DNA of 64,000 nt. Source: Cantharellus purpuraceus (Eukaryota; Basidiomycota; Agaricomycetes; Cantharellales; Hydnaceae). Under the pieces are notes generated by a model. That model was not told the DNA's origin. It saw only the letters and a program-made list of their open reading frames with translations, and searched no databases. The position numbers were made by a program, and so were the translations under genes. The stretch spans positions 1,240,001-1,304,000 of the forward strand of contig JALBUN010000001.1 of assembly GCA_025174535.1 (NCBI GenBank), written 5' to 3'. Below, piece after piece: positions 10,426 to 22,394 of the stretch. Numbering within the stretch: the first letter of the stretch is position 1; every line of letters starts with the position of its first letter.

Positions 10426-12574
10426 TCAATCCCTCCTTTGGATCAACGCTTCAGCCTCGGGGGAACGGGATGTCAGCGAGCACTTGAATGTACGTGGATG
10501 ACTGAGGAAGAATTTAGAACACATAACACAGTTTCTGGGACTTGAGCTCACCTGATAAACCCGGGAGTCGGATCACAGGCAAAACTGACATCAATATTTT
10601 GACCATGTTCGTCCACGGCTGTGGTTATATTAAACACGGAGAGCATAGATGCTGCAGCTATCCAGACCGAAGCCTCCGCAAGGTGACGACCTGCACAGCT
10701 TCTAAAAGATTTAATTTTCGATCTTGGTGAGCCAACAGTTAGATACTACAGCTGATAATCACACTGACCGCCTGCCAAAACCAAATGCTCCGCCGTTCAC
10801 AGGATCTCTGGCAACATTGCCATTTTTGTCTGGCAAGAATCGTTCTGGAATAAAAATATGAGGTTTTGGGTACATAACCGGATCATGCAACAGCCTCCTT
10901 TAATGAAAGTCAATATGGATCATATTTTTGTGGGAAGGCAATGACGTTGCTAACCGGGAGTTTGCGAGTACCACACTTTTGGCCGGAATCCTATAGCCCT
11001 CGTATACATCTTCTTCAGTAGAAACATGAGGAATGTCTAGGATAATATCATGAATATTAAGCCACGGAGAGAAGGGCATACCAAGTACTTGTAGGCACAA
11101 CAGGGATCCATCGGAATGCTTCCTTCACGACGGCAGCAAGGTATGGAAGGTGAGGACGATCGTTGAACTGGGGGAGTCGATCCTGTCCGACGACACTATC
11201 AAGCTCCGCTTGTGCCTTCTTCTGGATGTCAGGGTAAAGGATCATGGCAAGTATGAACGTAGAAACAGCTGAGGTGGTCTTTTTGGATGCTTGTGAGCGC
11301 AGTCCAGAATCTTCTATATTCACTTACAGTCTCAGATCCGGCTGTAGATTAACGAAGTAGTGGTCAGATTGAATAGGAAGGCAGCGTCAGAGTTTCTCGC
11401 CCCCGAATATGCTTCCAGCGACACGCTTGATAGCATCAACGTCCTCGTCTGATTCGTCATCCTTTCCCAAGTCGAGTAGTTCATTTGCCACAAAAGAGGG
11501 ACGTGCGGTGCCCGCAGCCTATGGAAGGCAAGTTATGAGTTCAGGCTCTCAAGGCATGAAGAGGTTTTCCATACAAGTTGTGCTTTCACGTTTCTGAAAG
11601 GCACATCTCTTGCCTCCTCCACGTCTTTTCGCGTTCTCTCTGCGTACTTTTTGAATCCTGCTCCCGGAAACCATGCAGGTACGTGTTTCACTGTAAATGA
11701 AACACAATTACTTCTCGACGTCACAAGGGGATTGAAACACTAACGAATGGGGAAAGAGTCAACAAGAAATGCCCCTGGACGTATGGATTGAGCAAGAGCA
11801 ATGGCATTGCGCTCGGCCAGGACGACATAAGGATCGCTCTTGGGCAAAATGTCGTGTCCATATGAAATGCCCATGGCAACACCTGCTGCCATACTTCAAT
11901 GCACTATTGTGAGGACTCTGCGACAGACTATAAAGCAAATGCTTACTGGCGAATATGTTCTCGATACCTATTAGGTGTCTCCCTCAGTGATCTAAGGAGA
12001 CCTCTGGCAAGAGACAGTTGTGAAGGCTCAAAAGATCTGACAGCAACTGAATTCATCTGCTTATGATATAGAGTTCGGTGTTTCCTCCAAGTCTTTCCGT
12101 AAGGTTGAAACGAGGTGGATCCACCAAAGCCCAACCTATGAAACTGTGATGAGAATAATACAGACGTGGACAGAAGTGACATGCATCTCATGGAACATGG
12201 TAAGATGGGAGCGGTTAGAGTATATTGAAGACCGTCGCTCGAGCAATTCATATACAGCATCGTACGAATTGAGGATGATGATGTGCTTTCCGTAGGAAGT
12301 CACATGAACGATGTCCCCTATATTTTCAGTAAGCATTGCTCGACACAGGATCAAGAGTTGTGCACTTGCCGTATTCATCTGCCCATCGATTATAAACTTC
12401 CCAGTCTCTTCCAGTTGGAAGTTCCAAGGCATTTCCAATCAATGGCAGAGGTTTGGGTCCAGGGGGGAGTGGGGGGCCAGCATTCCGTTTCATGGTCAAG
12501 TAAAGGAGACATAGCAGCAGAGAACCGCCCGCTACTGTGAGCAGGTCCAGCTGTGAGAGGCTCAGAGAAGACAT
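10426..12574 (-). CDS. Cytochrome P450 monooxygenase, membrane-anchored
   Basis: Haem-thiolate monooxygenase, expected on the ER membrane; substrate unknown. The ATG at 12574 gives an N-terminal anchor (MSSLSLSQLDLLTVAGGSLL) followed by the proline-rich hinge 'PPLPPGPKPLPLIGNA'. The 'YGKTWRKHRTLYHKQM' C-helix region follows, then an I-helix with the oxygen-binding motif AGSET-T split by an intron at about 11330. Next come the K-helix ExxR in 'VVKEAFRW', the PERF motif 'FIPERFL', and the haem loop 'FGFGRRSCAGRHLA' with its axial cysteine, split by an intron at about 10730-10790. A last exon 'ISHPRTFKCSLTSRSPEAEA' ends at TGA 10426-10428. The gene has many introns and a normal length for the family. 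It resembles the expanded Agaricomycete P450s often labelled O-methylsterigmatocystin oxidoreductase-like, which should not be read as a substrate. No biosynthetic partner gene lies beside it. Confidence 0.88.
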
Positions 12575-12610
12575 TAGTATTGTAGAAGACGGTGTAGATG
12601 CATTCGACAG

Positions 12611-12618
12611 CTTATATA
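12611..12618 (-). promoter_or_regulatory. TATA box of the P450 gene
   Basis: TATATAAG on the minus strand, about 37-44 bases upstream of the P450 start codon at 12574. Confidence 0.5.
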
Positions 12619-12813
12619 GCTTATATCTGGGGCAGGAACCATGAGCGCAATCGCATATCCAAGAGTTCCGGTGGATGTGCTCTTGGGTATCAATTTTCAA
12701 AGGACACAGGACATGGAGGCAATTAATGTGCCGGTACGCGGGTTATCTCGTGGAGAGAGCCTCCAATGACTCCATAAACAGAGTAGTTACTTGATTTTGT
12801 CCAAAGCACAGGG

Positions 12814-12906
12814 GCCACATGGGGAAACAAGCACAGGAGCCACACGGGGAACAAGCACAGCCACACGAGAAAACAAGCACAGGAGCCATACGGGAAAACG
12901 AGCACC
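12814..12906. repeat. Short tandem repeat, about 25-bp unit, four copies
   Basis: Four imperfect copies of a unit close to GCCACACGGGGAAACAAGCACAGGA lie upstream of the P450 gene. Copy 2 lacks several bases and copy 4 is diverged. There are no spacers, so it is a minisatellite and not a CRISPR array. Confidence 0.75.
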
Positions 12907-14924
12907 GTACCGGAAAGCTAAGCCTGTTTTAAATCTGACCACAAATAATCACTTTAAAATATCTCTTGTTCGCTCATCATGGCATGCAAGCTTGATTTGT
13001 TACGGAATAGTAAGCTGGGGCGCATGACTTAGGCATAATTGCGTTTATGTAAAACCTCAGTGAACTTACCATTCACTGAGGTGAGCGTACTTTCTTGCAT
13101 TCCGTCTAGATTATGCACGGCAGCGTAGCTTTGTCTTAGTCGCGTGATAACTTCAACAACATTGATATATGGAAGAGTATGCGAATGTTTCATATTCAAG
13201 CGATCAGGAGGTCTCTGCGGATGGTCGGTCAGGACACTTCTGCATGCGAGTCCACGGAGACTCCCTCAGGAGATTAAAATGGAACCCCAATTCTTTGCCA
13301 TTTACAAGTCCAATGGCTTCCTGTGTGGCCTACTGAGACGGTCAACGGGTTAGATGCCAGGGGATGAACATGCTAACCCCACTAGCATACAGGTAATCTG
13401 ACAATTCAGGTAGCAACTCGTCTGAGAAATACGTTTTACAAGGGCAGTATACGGCGTAAATAACGACGGTGTGAGGTTGGGCCTGTTGGAAGGAACGCGT
13501 AGACGCGTTGCTGGATACACAACGGTCCACAACGTTTGTTGTGGTTACAACTCCGTGCTTACCTGAGAGTGTGTGCCGTTTCGGCACGCGCGGTTATAAA
13601 AGCAAAATAATTTTTTTCTTATAGTTCCCTCAGTCTTCGCTTTAACAAGACTGGGGTTTGTGCTACTGTCGTTTTAGCTATATTCATAGTCAACCCTGCC
13701 TTCTCATAGTTCACACTAGCTTCCGCTACGCTAAGTTGCGCGACAGGACCGAAAGCTTGAAAACATCTTACTGATTACTAGTGCTATTATGTAACTCCAA
13801 AACCCGCCGGTGAGACGACTGAATAGTACAGCTAGGCGGCGGTTGCGCTCGCACCCTCCATTGAAGGCGTTCGACTTGAATTTCTGTCATAATCTACATT
13901 TTAAAACAGCTTGATTTGAAATAATCATAATATGTTTTGGGTTGGCCACGTGACAACTGGTTCGTCCCTATCAAGACGAGCCTGGAAGGCGACAGTCAAT
14001 CGTCAAATCTTGTTGCCCCAGAACAGTGGAAGCCCACGCCGACATAATGTGGCGTCCCTAACTCACAAAGCTAACCAAAAAAACAGGTCCACTGTGGCGA
14101 ATGAACTTGACAGGAACATATCATATCTTCCAGACTCGGAGGCTGGGACGCACGACTGATGTCAACATCATTTGCCTTACCATTGATTGAGCAAGGATTA
14201 TTCAGGTGATTAGGCATGGTCGTTGGCGAATAAGTTGTAGTTGAGAGTAGACTGAACGTAAATTGGCAGTATGAAAAAGATCTCGGTAAGTGCATACTTT
14301 AAATCGTCGCTTTCCCACTAATTTCCACTATACCTTCGGCTAGCTGATCATAGACCAAATAAATTTGAGTTGACCTTCAGGTCTCGAGGGTATGTTAATT
14401 TAGACGTAAATCTTGCGCATGGCAGACCGGCCGTTGTAATACGCCTCAGCAATCCCACTGCTTAGCATTCTCTTTGGCACTAGATAGTATTTAAAAATAG
14501 CAGGAGTCCCTGGAATGACGTGCACATGCGCTGACGGTCACGGTAGTAGTCTTGACCCTTGTAAGGCGACGATAAGTATGCGCTACCTGTTTATAGATGA
14601 TGCATACTCCCCAAGCCAATCGTCCCCTATCGTTCCACCAGGAACGTAACCACTGGGCTTTTCATAGCATGTTGTGCACGGGTGCTTTCCCAAAGGTTGT
14701 CACATGCCTCGCGTCTCTGGCAATCCATGTGAGCGATGCGATTGCATGAAACTCACATAGACTGCTGCGAGCCTCGGTGATGCCGGTGTGGTCATTGGAC
14801 TGTGACCGTCACATTCTGTCGTCACGCCGGTACCGAGAGAGGCTTGTCCAACATTGGTGGAATCGACCAGTCCGAACCACCTAAAGACACCTGCTCTAGA
14901 GATTCAAATTATAGCAGCCACAAG
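12907..14924. other. Gene-free stretch with a promoter-like palindrome cluster
   Basis: About 2 kb between the P450 upstream region and BDP1. Only short, unconvincing open frames occur. The notable content is the group of inverted repeats and the TATA-like box at 13494-13601, listed separately. Confidence 0.4.
13494..13601 (+). promoter_or_regulatory. Three inverted repeats followed by a TATA-like box
   Basis: Within 108 bases lie AACGCGT-AG-ACGCGTT (13494-13509), CCACAAC-gttt-GTTGTGG (13527-13544) and GTGCCG-ttt-CGGCAC (13573-13587), followed by TTATAAAA (13594-13601). The first contains two ACGCGT boxes, the core bound by MBF-type cell-cycle factors in yeasts. No start codon of a recognisable protein follows closely on the plus strand. 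Function is unknown. Confidence 0.4.
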
Positions 14925-17484
14925 ATGTCGACCCGCGTCGGTGTGTTCATTCGGTCTTCTCAACAATTGCCATGTATCTACTGTAACTCTTACCTCGTTT
15001 CCAGACAAGGGTGGGCCAAAATTCAAGCCTATCCTGAAGACGAAAGCGCGTCCATCAGCCACCCCAACTCCTCACAATGTGCGTACACGACCATCCGCAG
15101 AACCTGGCAACTCTATGCCTCCGCCGGCCAACGTCCCAGAACGTACGCCTTCTGTGGCTCCAATACCCGCCCTGTCTTCGTCAACACCAGAAGCATCTTC
15201 GTCATCTGCTGCCATGAAGTTAAGACCCTCTGCACCATCCCCCATTACGCTCAAGCAGCCGTCACGCCCATTTATGGTGAATTCTCAACCTTCAAGGCCG
15301 CAGGGCAGCGGCTTTCCCATACCCATAGCTGTTACGCGGCCCTCCCCGCTACCTGGGACGCACGGGCATCCATCACATGCAACTCCAGTCACTGTCCAGC
15401 CAACGGATGGGCCGGTGGCAATATCTGGTCCTTCACGTAAGGGCAGTTCGTCTCTAACTTCCACTGTCATCAGGGATCCATCACGCGGCACCTCTACACT
15501 CCCAGTTGTAGAAATATCCCGTGGTGTGCCAATTTCTGTGCCTCGACCCTCCCCTGCCTCATCGATGTCTATTGCTTCGGCCTCTTCCAATGCAAAGAAA
15601 CGTGCTGCCCCTGAAACGACAGAAAAAGAAGGGTTAAATCGCATCTCCTCAGTTAATGCCGGTTCATCGGAACAAAGAGGAAGCGTAGCGCAGAAACGCC
15701 CGAAATTGTCAATATTGCAGGCGGAGGAAGACCGTGTCAAACGACGGCCTGCTCGCCGCGCCAAGTCGAAAAGCACACCTGTTGATACAGATATTGAAGA
15801 GAATGATACGAGACAAGCGACGAGCGATGCTGAGGGACGGAGACAAGGGAAACGGCCCGGCAGGAAGAAGAAAACAGTTGACGAGAACACAGAGGAAAGA
15901 ACAGCTGAGAATGGGTCCACACAAGAGAAACGCAAGCGAAGGAAGAAACAAATGCGGGATGTTGAAACAGATGACGCTGGGGAGGCTAATGATTCACCAT
16001 CTGCATCTTCGGTGCCACCGAGAAAGCGGCAGCGACGGGTGACGAATGTAGAAGCAGCTGAGCCTGAGGGGACGCCAGAGCCCATTGACCCTACTCAGAT
16101 CAAGATGAGCGCGATTTGTGATGACCCCGGATCAGGGAGGATTAGTTCACGCTGGGAATCCAGTCAAAAACAATACGCTGATGCACGAAAACGTGCAAGG
16201 GAAGAGCGTGCTCGTGCACTTGCGGAGGCGGACGAGGAAGAACGAACAACTGGCCGCATTGGCGCGAAAAAGGCTACGCCAAAACCGGTGTTACCTGATA
16301 GTGAGGTTGCTAATGCCCAAGGTGGAGACGAGGAAAGTGTCGTGGAGAATACTGGCCAGAATCCGGATGAATTCACATACACCGAGTCGTTGAAAGCATC
16401 ACATTATGCCCCTCAAGTCCGCATTGGTGCGAATGGTGAAATTGTCTTGGATATGGATAGTTTGCAGGTAGATCGAGCGGCAGATCCAGAGCTCGGGGAA
16501 GAACCCTACAGTCATGTTGAGGAATCAGATCAAAGTAAATTCACAAACAACAGCAGTTGGTCCAAGCGGAGGGTTGTGCGATGGAGTAAAGAGGATACGA
16601 CGTTATTTTACGATGTATGGCTTTTTTCTGCTTGATTGACATGGTATACCTAACCCTTTTGCAGGCTCTCAGACAATTTGGCCAGAATTTTGACTTGATA
16701 GCTCGTGTCCTTCCTGGACGAACATATAAAATGTGCAAGAATAAGTTCAAAGCAGAAGACAAGAAGCACCCTGCACTTATTGATGAAGCATTGAGAAATG
16801 GTGTAGCTGTCGGTAGGTTCTTTTAATATGCAAGTACTTGGTCAATGCTCTTGGATTTCCTGATTGTCTTACATAGACCTTGGTGCGCTGTCTCGTCTGA
16901 CGGGGAAGGACTTCACTGGTCCCACTCCAGTAATTGAAGCCAAGCAGGCTCTCAACTTCAGTGAAGATAATGCGCCTGGACCTGCTGATGATACAGAGCC
17001 ACCAAATGATAATCAACCTCGTGCTCAGGAAATCTGTTCATCTGGTGCTGGCGGTGATGGTTCTGTCCCAGGCAACGTCGAAAACGCGTCAAGCGAGCAG
17101 AATATTAGACGGTCTGCTTCGCCCCCCCCGCCGAGTAGCCTGCTCAGTTCCACCGCCGCAACAAGACGGTCCATATCACCCCCTTCCCCCGAGTCATTGC
17201 TTAGGAACACTGGAACGGGGGGGCCGAGTTCAAGTGCACCACAGGAGGGTGGAGCAGTGCTGCCACGCTCCATCCCCATTGCCATTCCAGTGCGCACACC
17301 CATTGCAATTCTGCCCACGCGGCCAGGAGTGCAAGCTGCCATTGTCAAGGTAACCGCAGCCGCAGCGTCTGAGCCTCCTCCCGAGGATGGTATACGGTCT
17401 TCAGGAACAATGATCAGAGCAAAGGGGAAGGGGAAAAACAAAGTACGTGAGGAAGGCGTTGAGATCCTTGGTTTTGTGGAGTAG
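14925..17484 (+). CDS. BDP1: TFIIIB component B'' (Bdp1), RNA polymerase III initiation factor
   Basis: Bdp1 joins TBP and Brf1 to form TFIIIB, which places RNA polymerase III on tRNA and 5S genes. The exons are 14925-14940 (only 16 nt), 15005-16614, 16665-16812 and 16877-17484, with introns of 64, 50 and 64 nt, all GT-AG and frame-keeping. The start MSTRVDKGGPKFKPILKTKA matches the usual short basic start. The first 500 or so residues are low-complexity, rich in Pro, Ser, Lys and Arg, with acidic and basic runs and several likely nuclear localisation signals. The diagnostic SANT domain, at about residues 530-585, spans exons 2 and 3: 'RVVRWSKEDTTLFYD' joined to 'ALRQFGQNFDLIARVLPGRT' and 'KMCKNKFKAEDKKHPALIDE'. 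The C-terminal tail is disordered. Total is about 793 residues. Confidence 0.9.
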
Positions 17485-18402
17485 GACGCGCAAGATTGAA
17501 CATCTAGGAATTTTTTTGTACAGGGAGAGGGTATGTGCGGTTGGTTTGTGACAAACTTTCTCATTCCTGTGGTATAGTCGAGCCTCTATCCTGGTATTTA
17601 CTCCTTGAATTGATTACGCATCGCATCGCAACTCAATTGACGAATTCAACCAATGAGACGACACGGTACCGCTTGAATTAACATGGCTGTTGGAGGAGGT
17701 ACTGACCTACATCGAACCCCCAACTGTGTTCGTTTCTGAAGCCAAATTTAATAGGTGGACACCTGACATCCGTCGTCGACCACCAAATATATTGACCAGT
17801 TTCGACGACCTTCCACGTACTACTTACTACGCGTCCTGCTGTCATAATCAGCCTAACTCTCGCACGCAATGCATGTACTATAGCATTCGCTGTCTCGCCA
17901 AACTTGAGAATTCATGCCAGCTTCCTCGCGAGTCGCTCTACCTGGGCCAGTTATCTTTGAAATAGCTACTGGTTTTGTTACGGAAACCACCACAATGCAA
18001 TTTATATCCCTGCTTCAACATAGCAGTGGCACACCTTGCACGCGCGGGGTCAAGGATGAACCCTAGCTACAAAGTCGGCATGCTGCCACGTCTCTGGGAA
18101 AAAGATATCGATATATCGATGACGAAGTGTCGGCGTCGTCGAGCTCGAGTGGTACATATATATGCAAAACCCATTCGAACAATGAAAATACACTTAAACA
18201 GAGTCGGGTTTCTATGACATCAATTGCCCTGAGCTCAAAAAAGAAACAAATGGCTACAATTACAAATCCTGAACGATTTTAAGGTCTCATGATAGCTTCC
18301 CCGTTACAGACAGATTAGATAGCGCGTCGTCAGACCTATAAGATTCATCAGGTGCATGGAACACCGGGATATTAGGTGCGCAGATTTGCGAACACGGGGC
18401 AT
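17485..18402. other. Convergent intergenic region, no gene seen
   Basis: About 900 bases between the 3' ends of BDP1 (plus) and the next gene (minus). Short open frames on both strands have no recognisable features. Confidence 0.4.
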
Positions 18403-21400
18403 CTAAACTGTCGAATACCAAGCCAAAATGCTAAGGATCACAATCCAATAACCTAACCGAGTGTACCAAGCTCGCTGGCTCGGCGGAGGCTCTGTGGAAT
18501 ACACCTTCCAGTAATACCGGCTGCGAAAAAAGTACCAGAGGAAAGGCCGAATAAATTTCTCGCTGATGGGAACCCCGAAGAACCGAATAAATCCGCCGAT
18601 GAATTCGAGGACGTGTTCTGGGATCCACACAGCAGCAAACTCAAGCCATCCGCGAGGAGCACGAGACTCAGTGATAATCATTTCCAGATCTGTGAGTCGG
18701 GATTGCTGAGGTGATGGTCAGAGGAATGTCTTGACCTTTCACGAAGAAATAACTCACCTCTGGATAATCCGATTCTACTATCATTTGAGTGGTGTTGTAC
18801 TCCTTCTGCACGGCTGCCATGTGTTCGACAGCCCGCTGTAAAGCAGATATTATCATCATGGCCTGCTCTTCAATTTCTTTACTCTTCCTTTGCAACCCTC
18901 GCCATAATTGTTCCGCTTCCTCGATTAAACCCACCAGGTCACATGGAACAACTCGTTCAGGTGTTGTCGCGAGACTCTCTACATATGACGTGAGAAGAGA
19001 CTGTCGGTAGTTAAACCGCTGATGTGAGTCTTCCACCGCCTGGTAGCCCTTACCATGACGAAGGGTTGTCGCTGGGTCAGCACTGATGGCATCCAAAACC
19101 ACTGACGGAATCGCTTGGTACGGGCAGCCCAAAGTTTGGGCAAGCTCTGATTGATCACTTTCATGATCCCGTATAGAAACGCAGATGATCTTGAGAAGAC
19201 GTGCAATCCTTCGATTGTGGTCGTTGGCCTCTATTAGCAACCGCTCTCGAGCCTGGTAGATCTCGTTCTCGCGCTCTTCGTCCTCTTCATGCTTCTGGAG
19301 TATTTCTTGGAGCTTCTCCCTTGCTATCTCCTTGGGAGCAGACGTCCGTACCCGTCTTATGCCTCGCCTTGTGGACCATCCAGGGGCCGCTAAAGAATCA
19401 ACCTGCCATTGCTCTCCACCAGAAAGTGAATCCCGTGCGAAATCCATTGTGTTAGTTTCGACACCTCGGTCTTTATCGAGTTCTCTATCTGGTCTCCGAA
19501 ATCTCTTGCCGAGTTTGGCAGGAAGCAGCCCGCCGTTGGCTTCGCTATCGCTTGTACTGAGTACTTCCTTCCCACGTGTCATTAAGCCACGAAGATCCAG
19601 TCCAGTTGCACCAAGAGTCATTCCCGCTTTGAATCTTGCGTCGTCGCTCTTGGTGCCTTCACCCTCCCTTGCAGAGTCACGTTCATCACTCACGCTGGAT
19701 CTAGAGTGCACGGTTTCACCAGTGACTTCGCCTCCATTGCGCTTGCGGCCAAACATTTTACCCACGCCCAAATGCAACCGACCAGTAGTGGGTGCGCCTC
19801 CGTACGACTGTGCAGCTCCAAGAAGATTCGTAATGGAGGATACAGCTGACGTGCGTGACTCTAGCGAGAGCATCCCTTTCTCCGCCGGAAGCGATGCTCG
19901 ATATTTTTTCTTTTCAGAAGTGCCAGTATCTGCTTTACCGAGTTTCGAATCCGACCCTCGATCCAATGAGCTCCGATGGCTATTGTTCAGGTTCGTAGAG
20001 CTGAAATTTTCGGGTTTTACAACGTCAGCATAGGGGCGTTTCTCAATCGATGGCGCCGTGACACTTCCGGCAGATGGAGCATACGTCAGACTGAGACTGC
20101 GGGATAGTGTTCGGGACAGCAACGGAGACGTGGTAATACTCTCCACAACTGGGTTGTCTGAGAGCGACCGACTAAGTTCCAGACGCTTACGGTCTCTACG
20201 CCGTGCATCACTGTTGCCAAGAGGACTGGTGCTTAAGGAAGAATGAGGCGATGAGAGTGGTGATGGAAAACTGAGTCCAGGAGAGTGCGGCCGTTTGACA
20301 GAAACATGAATGGGTGTAGAAGGTAAGGTGAGGGGCGGACGACTGGGTCGGCGGCCAGAATTTTGCAGGTACTCGTCGATGGAGTCTGCAGTGAGTATCC
20401 GCTTATTGGCCTTCTGTTGGCTTAAGAGAAGTCGTCGACACCAGGCTAGCCAGGGGGTATGGATGTTGGTATGATCGTGGCGCGACTTGATGACATCCAA
20501 AATATCCAGCTCGGGTTCACCTGTGTGCTTGTAAGAGTTAAGAAATGCATACCGCCGTTCAAGTTCATCCTTTGTCATTTCAGCACGGGACAGAGTATCC
20601 CGCCCAGCCGCCCTTCGTATACTGTCCAATGATGCTGAATTAGATATACGTCAGAACATCGAGCAATAGTTCGTAGAACCCAGGAAAAGACAGAGGAGAA
20701 CAGTGTCAAGCCGGATTATCAACTCACCTGCATATAGTTCTCCTTGACTGGCCCGAAAATCCAGAGAATTCCGACCGGCAAGACTTGCAATGCGATCTTT
20801 CGCCTTGGATCTACGTATGGTCAAAGAGAACGTCCGCCCAAGCAACTTTTTCTCCTTCTCCTTCTCTAACGTGACATGTTCCGGAAGAGCGCCAGACCAA
20901 TCGAGCCAGGTAGTTCCATCCTGAGAAGTCATGCGGACGGGTACGGGAGATCGTCTTGAGGCCCCAAACGATGTAAGAGACTCTAGTGAACGCTCCGGAG
21001 AGTGTGTATAAGACGGAAATGCGATCCTGGGAGGCCCAAGAGGACGTAAAGGAGAGGAACGTATGGAAGTGGAGATCACCGGCTTTGGTGGTGTGGTAGG
21101 AAACGGTGTTATGGCTTTGGCATGAGCACTAGCATCCTCGCTGGGTCCCGCGCTCGACAGATCAGTCACCGAACGCCCAGGACCGGACGCTGATGCATCT
21201 GTCCTTGAACGGGATTCCCGCAAAGCTTTCGTCTTCAGAGCTCTTTGCACATCCTCCAAAACCTGAGGATCTAGAAACATACATTTCACTTCGGACATGA
21301 CTTTAATTAAGCGCATACCTTCAGGAGCCACTTTGCAAGATAACTGAGATCAGACAGGCCACAATCAGAAAAGAGCGCTCACTAACACGCAAACTCATCT

Positions 21401-21834
21401 CCCAAACCAAAATTCAGAAGACCGTCATCCGTCGCCACGCTCGGCATCCCATCGTTATGGCCGTCTACCTCGTTTCTTCCCAAGCTGCCATGGTGGAAGA
21501 CACGCCTCTTGCTTGAACCTGATGAATGCATATGACTTCGAGAAGGCTGTGAAGAGCGCTTGGGGAGATTCAAAGACGTCACCCTGCCTTCAGAAGATCG
21601 TGGTCTGGCGGGGCTGGTATCCGAGGGTGGAAGTAGGATAGAAGTGAGCTTTTGGGATGAATCATGAGAAAGTGAGCTTAAATGCTCCTTCTCTTCATGA
21701 AGTATGCTGACGGTGATGTTGCTATTCGAGGTTGTGATGGACGACGGCTGCGGAGAGGTCCTCCTCGTTGACACTGATGTATCGTCAAGACGGGGGGAGT
21801 CAGAACAGTCGCGACTCATGGTGGGCCTGGCCAC
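18403..21834 (-). CDS. Large unknown protein: disordered N terminus, coiled coil, C-terminal membrane segments
   Basis: I do not recognise the family. The ATG at 21834 (MARPTMSRDCSDSPRLDDTS) opens a long Ser/Pro/Arg-rich disordered part. Introns are near 21390, at about 21265-21312 (48 nt, whose retention would also keep the frame), at 20635-20727 (93 nt) and at 18706-18757 (52 nt). A folded patch near the middle reads 'RRAAGRDTLSRAEMTKDELE' and 'TPWLAWCRRLLLSQQKANKR'. Near the C terminus a predicted coiled coil ('EILQKHEEDEERENEIYQAR' and 'KEIEEQAMMIISALQRAVEH') leads to hydrophobic stretches ('FIGGFIRFFGVPI', 'LGYWIVILSILAWYSTV') that end the protein at 18403. This looks like a tail-anchored coiled-coil scaffold of about 1,070 residues. 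Organelle contact or nuclear-envelope tethering would be guesses. The joins of the first two introns are uncertain. Confidence 0.6.
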
Positions 21835-22394
21835 CGCGATCGTGAAGGTGAAAGATTCGTCGAGAGTTTCGAATATTTGTTTCTGGAGGAGTTACTGTCA
21901 CGTGATTATCAAATTAGCAATGAATGAATAATGTCCCCACACATATTTCGGTCCCCGACATGCCGCGTCTGTCCCATGGCATCGCCGACTCATCCCAACT
22001 TTTAGCTACTACTCTCATACTGCTCCAAATTCCGTCAACCGAGGTGCGTTTAGAAGCTACATGTGTGGAGATTTGAGGGAAATTGTCAGTTGAGTGAGTC
22101 ACTCATTCTATTCATACTTTAGCCACTTTCTTTCCCCACATCAGCGTCGGGAGGCTTTCACGTGGGTCCCATCATACGAATAGTACATTAAACCCACGAA
22201 TTACATCTCGCACTTAGTATGTCTATGTGTATAAGTGGAAGGCCAGCATAGTTTCACGTGGCACGCCGTCGGGAGGTTCTTAGCAGCAGCTCCCTCTCTT
22301 TCTGAGGTAACACAACAAATGTATTTATGTTCTGTAACTCTAGTCTCTATATATGCAATTTGGCGTTCTAATTACGCAAAAATAAGAAGAGAAA
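21835..22394. promoter_or_regulatory. Upstream region of the large unknown gene, with three CACGTG boxes
   Basis: 560 bases between the start of the large unknown gene and the end of the peptidase pseudogene. CACGTG (the E-box/Pho4-Cbf1-type core) occurs at 21899-21904, 22159-22164 and 22255-22260. The same core is present upstream of DDB1 (40363-40368) and in the PTM1-like/PEX11 divergent promoter (54187-54192). Confidence 0.35.

Noticed and set aside
12814..12906. CRISPR array
   Set aside because: Units are contiguous and imperfect without spacers, in a eukaryotic genome without cas genes.
13342..13587. Minus-strand gene over the palindrome cluster
   Set aside because: It begins with GTG, not ATG, has no domain, and its start falls inside a hairpin.
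14802..16085. Long open frames on both strands overlapping BDP1 exon 2
   Set aside because: They are shadows of the Ser/Pro/Arg-rich BDP1 codons; the BDP1 frame alone gives the SANT domain and matching splice sites.
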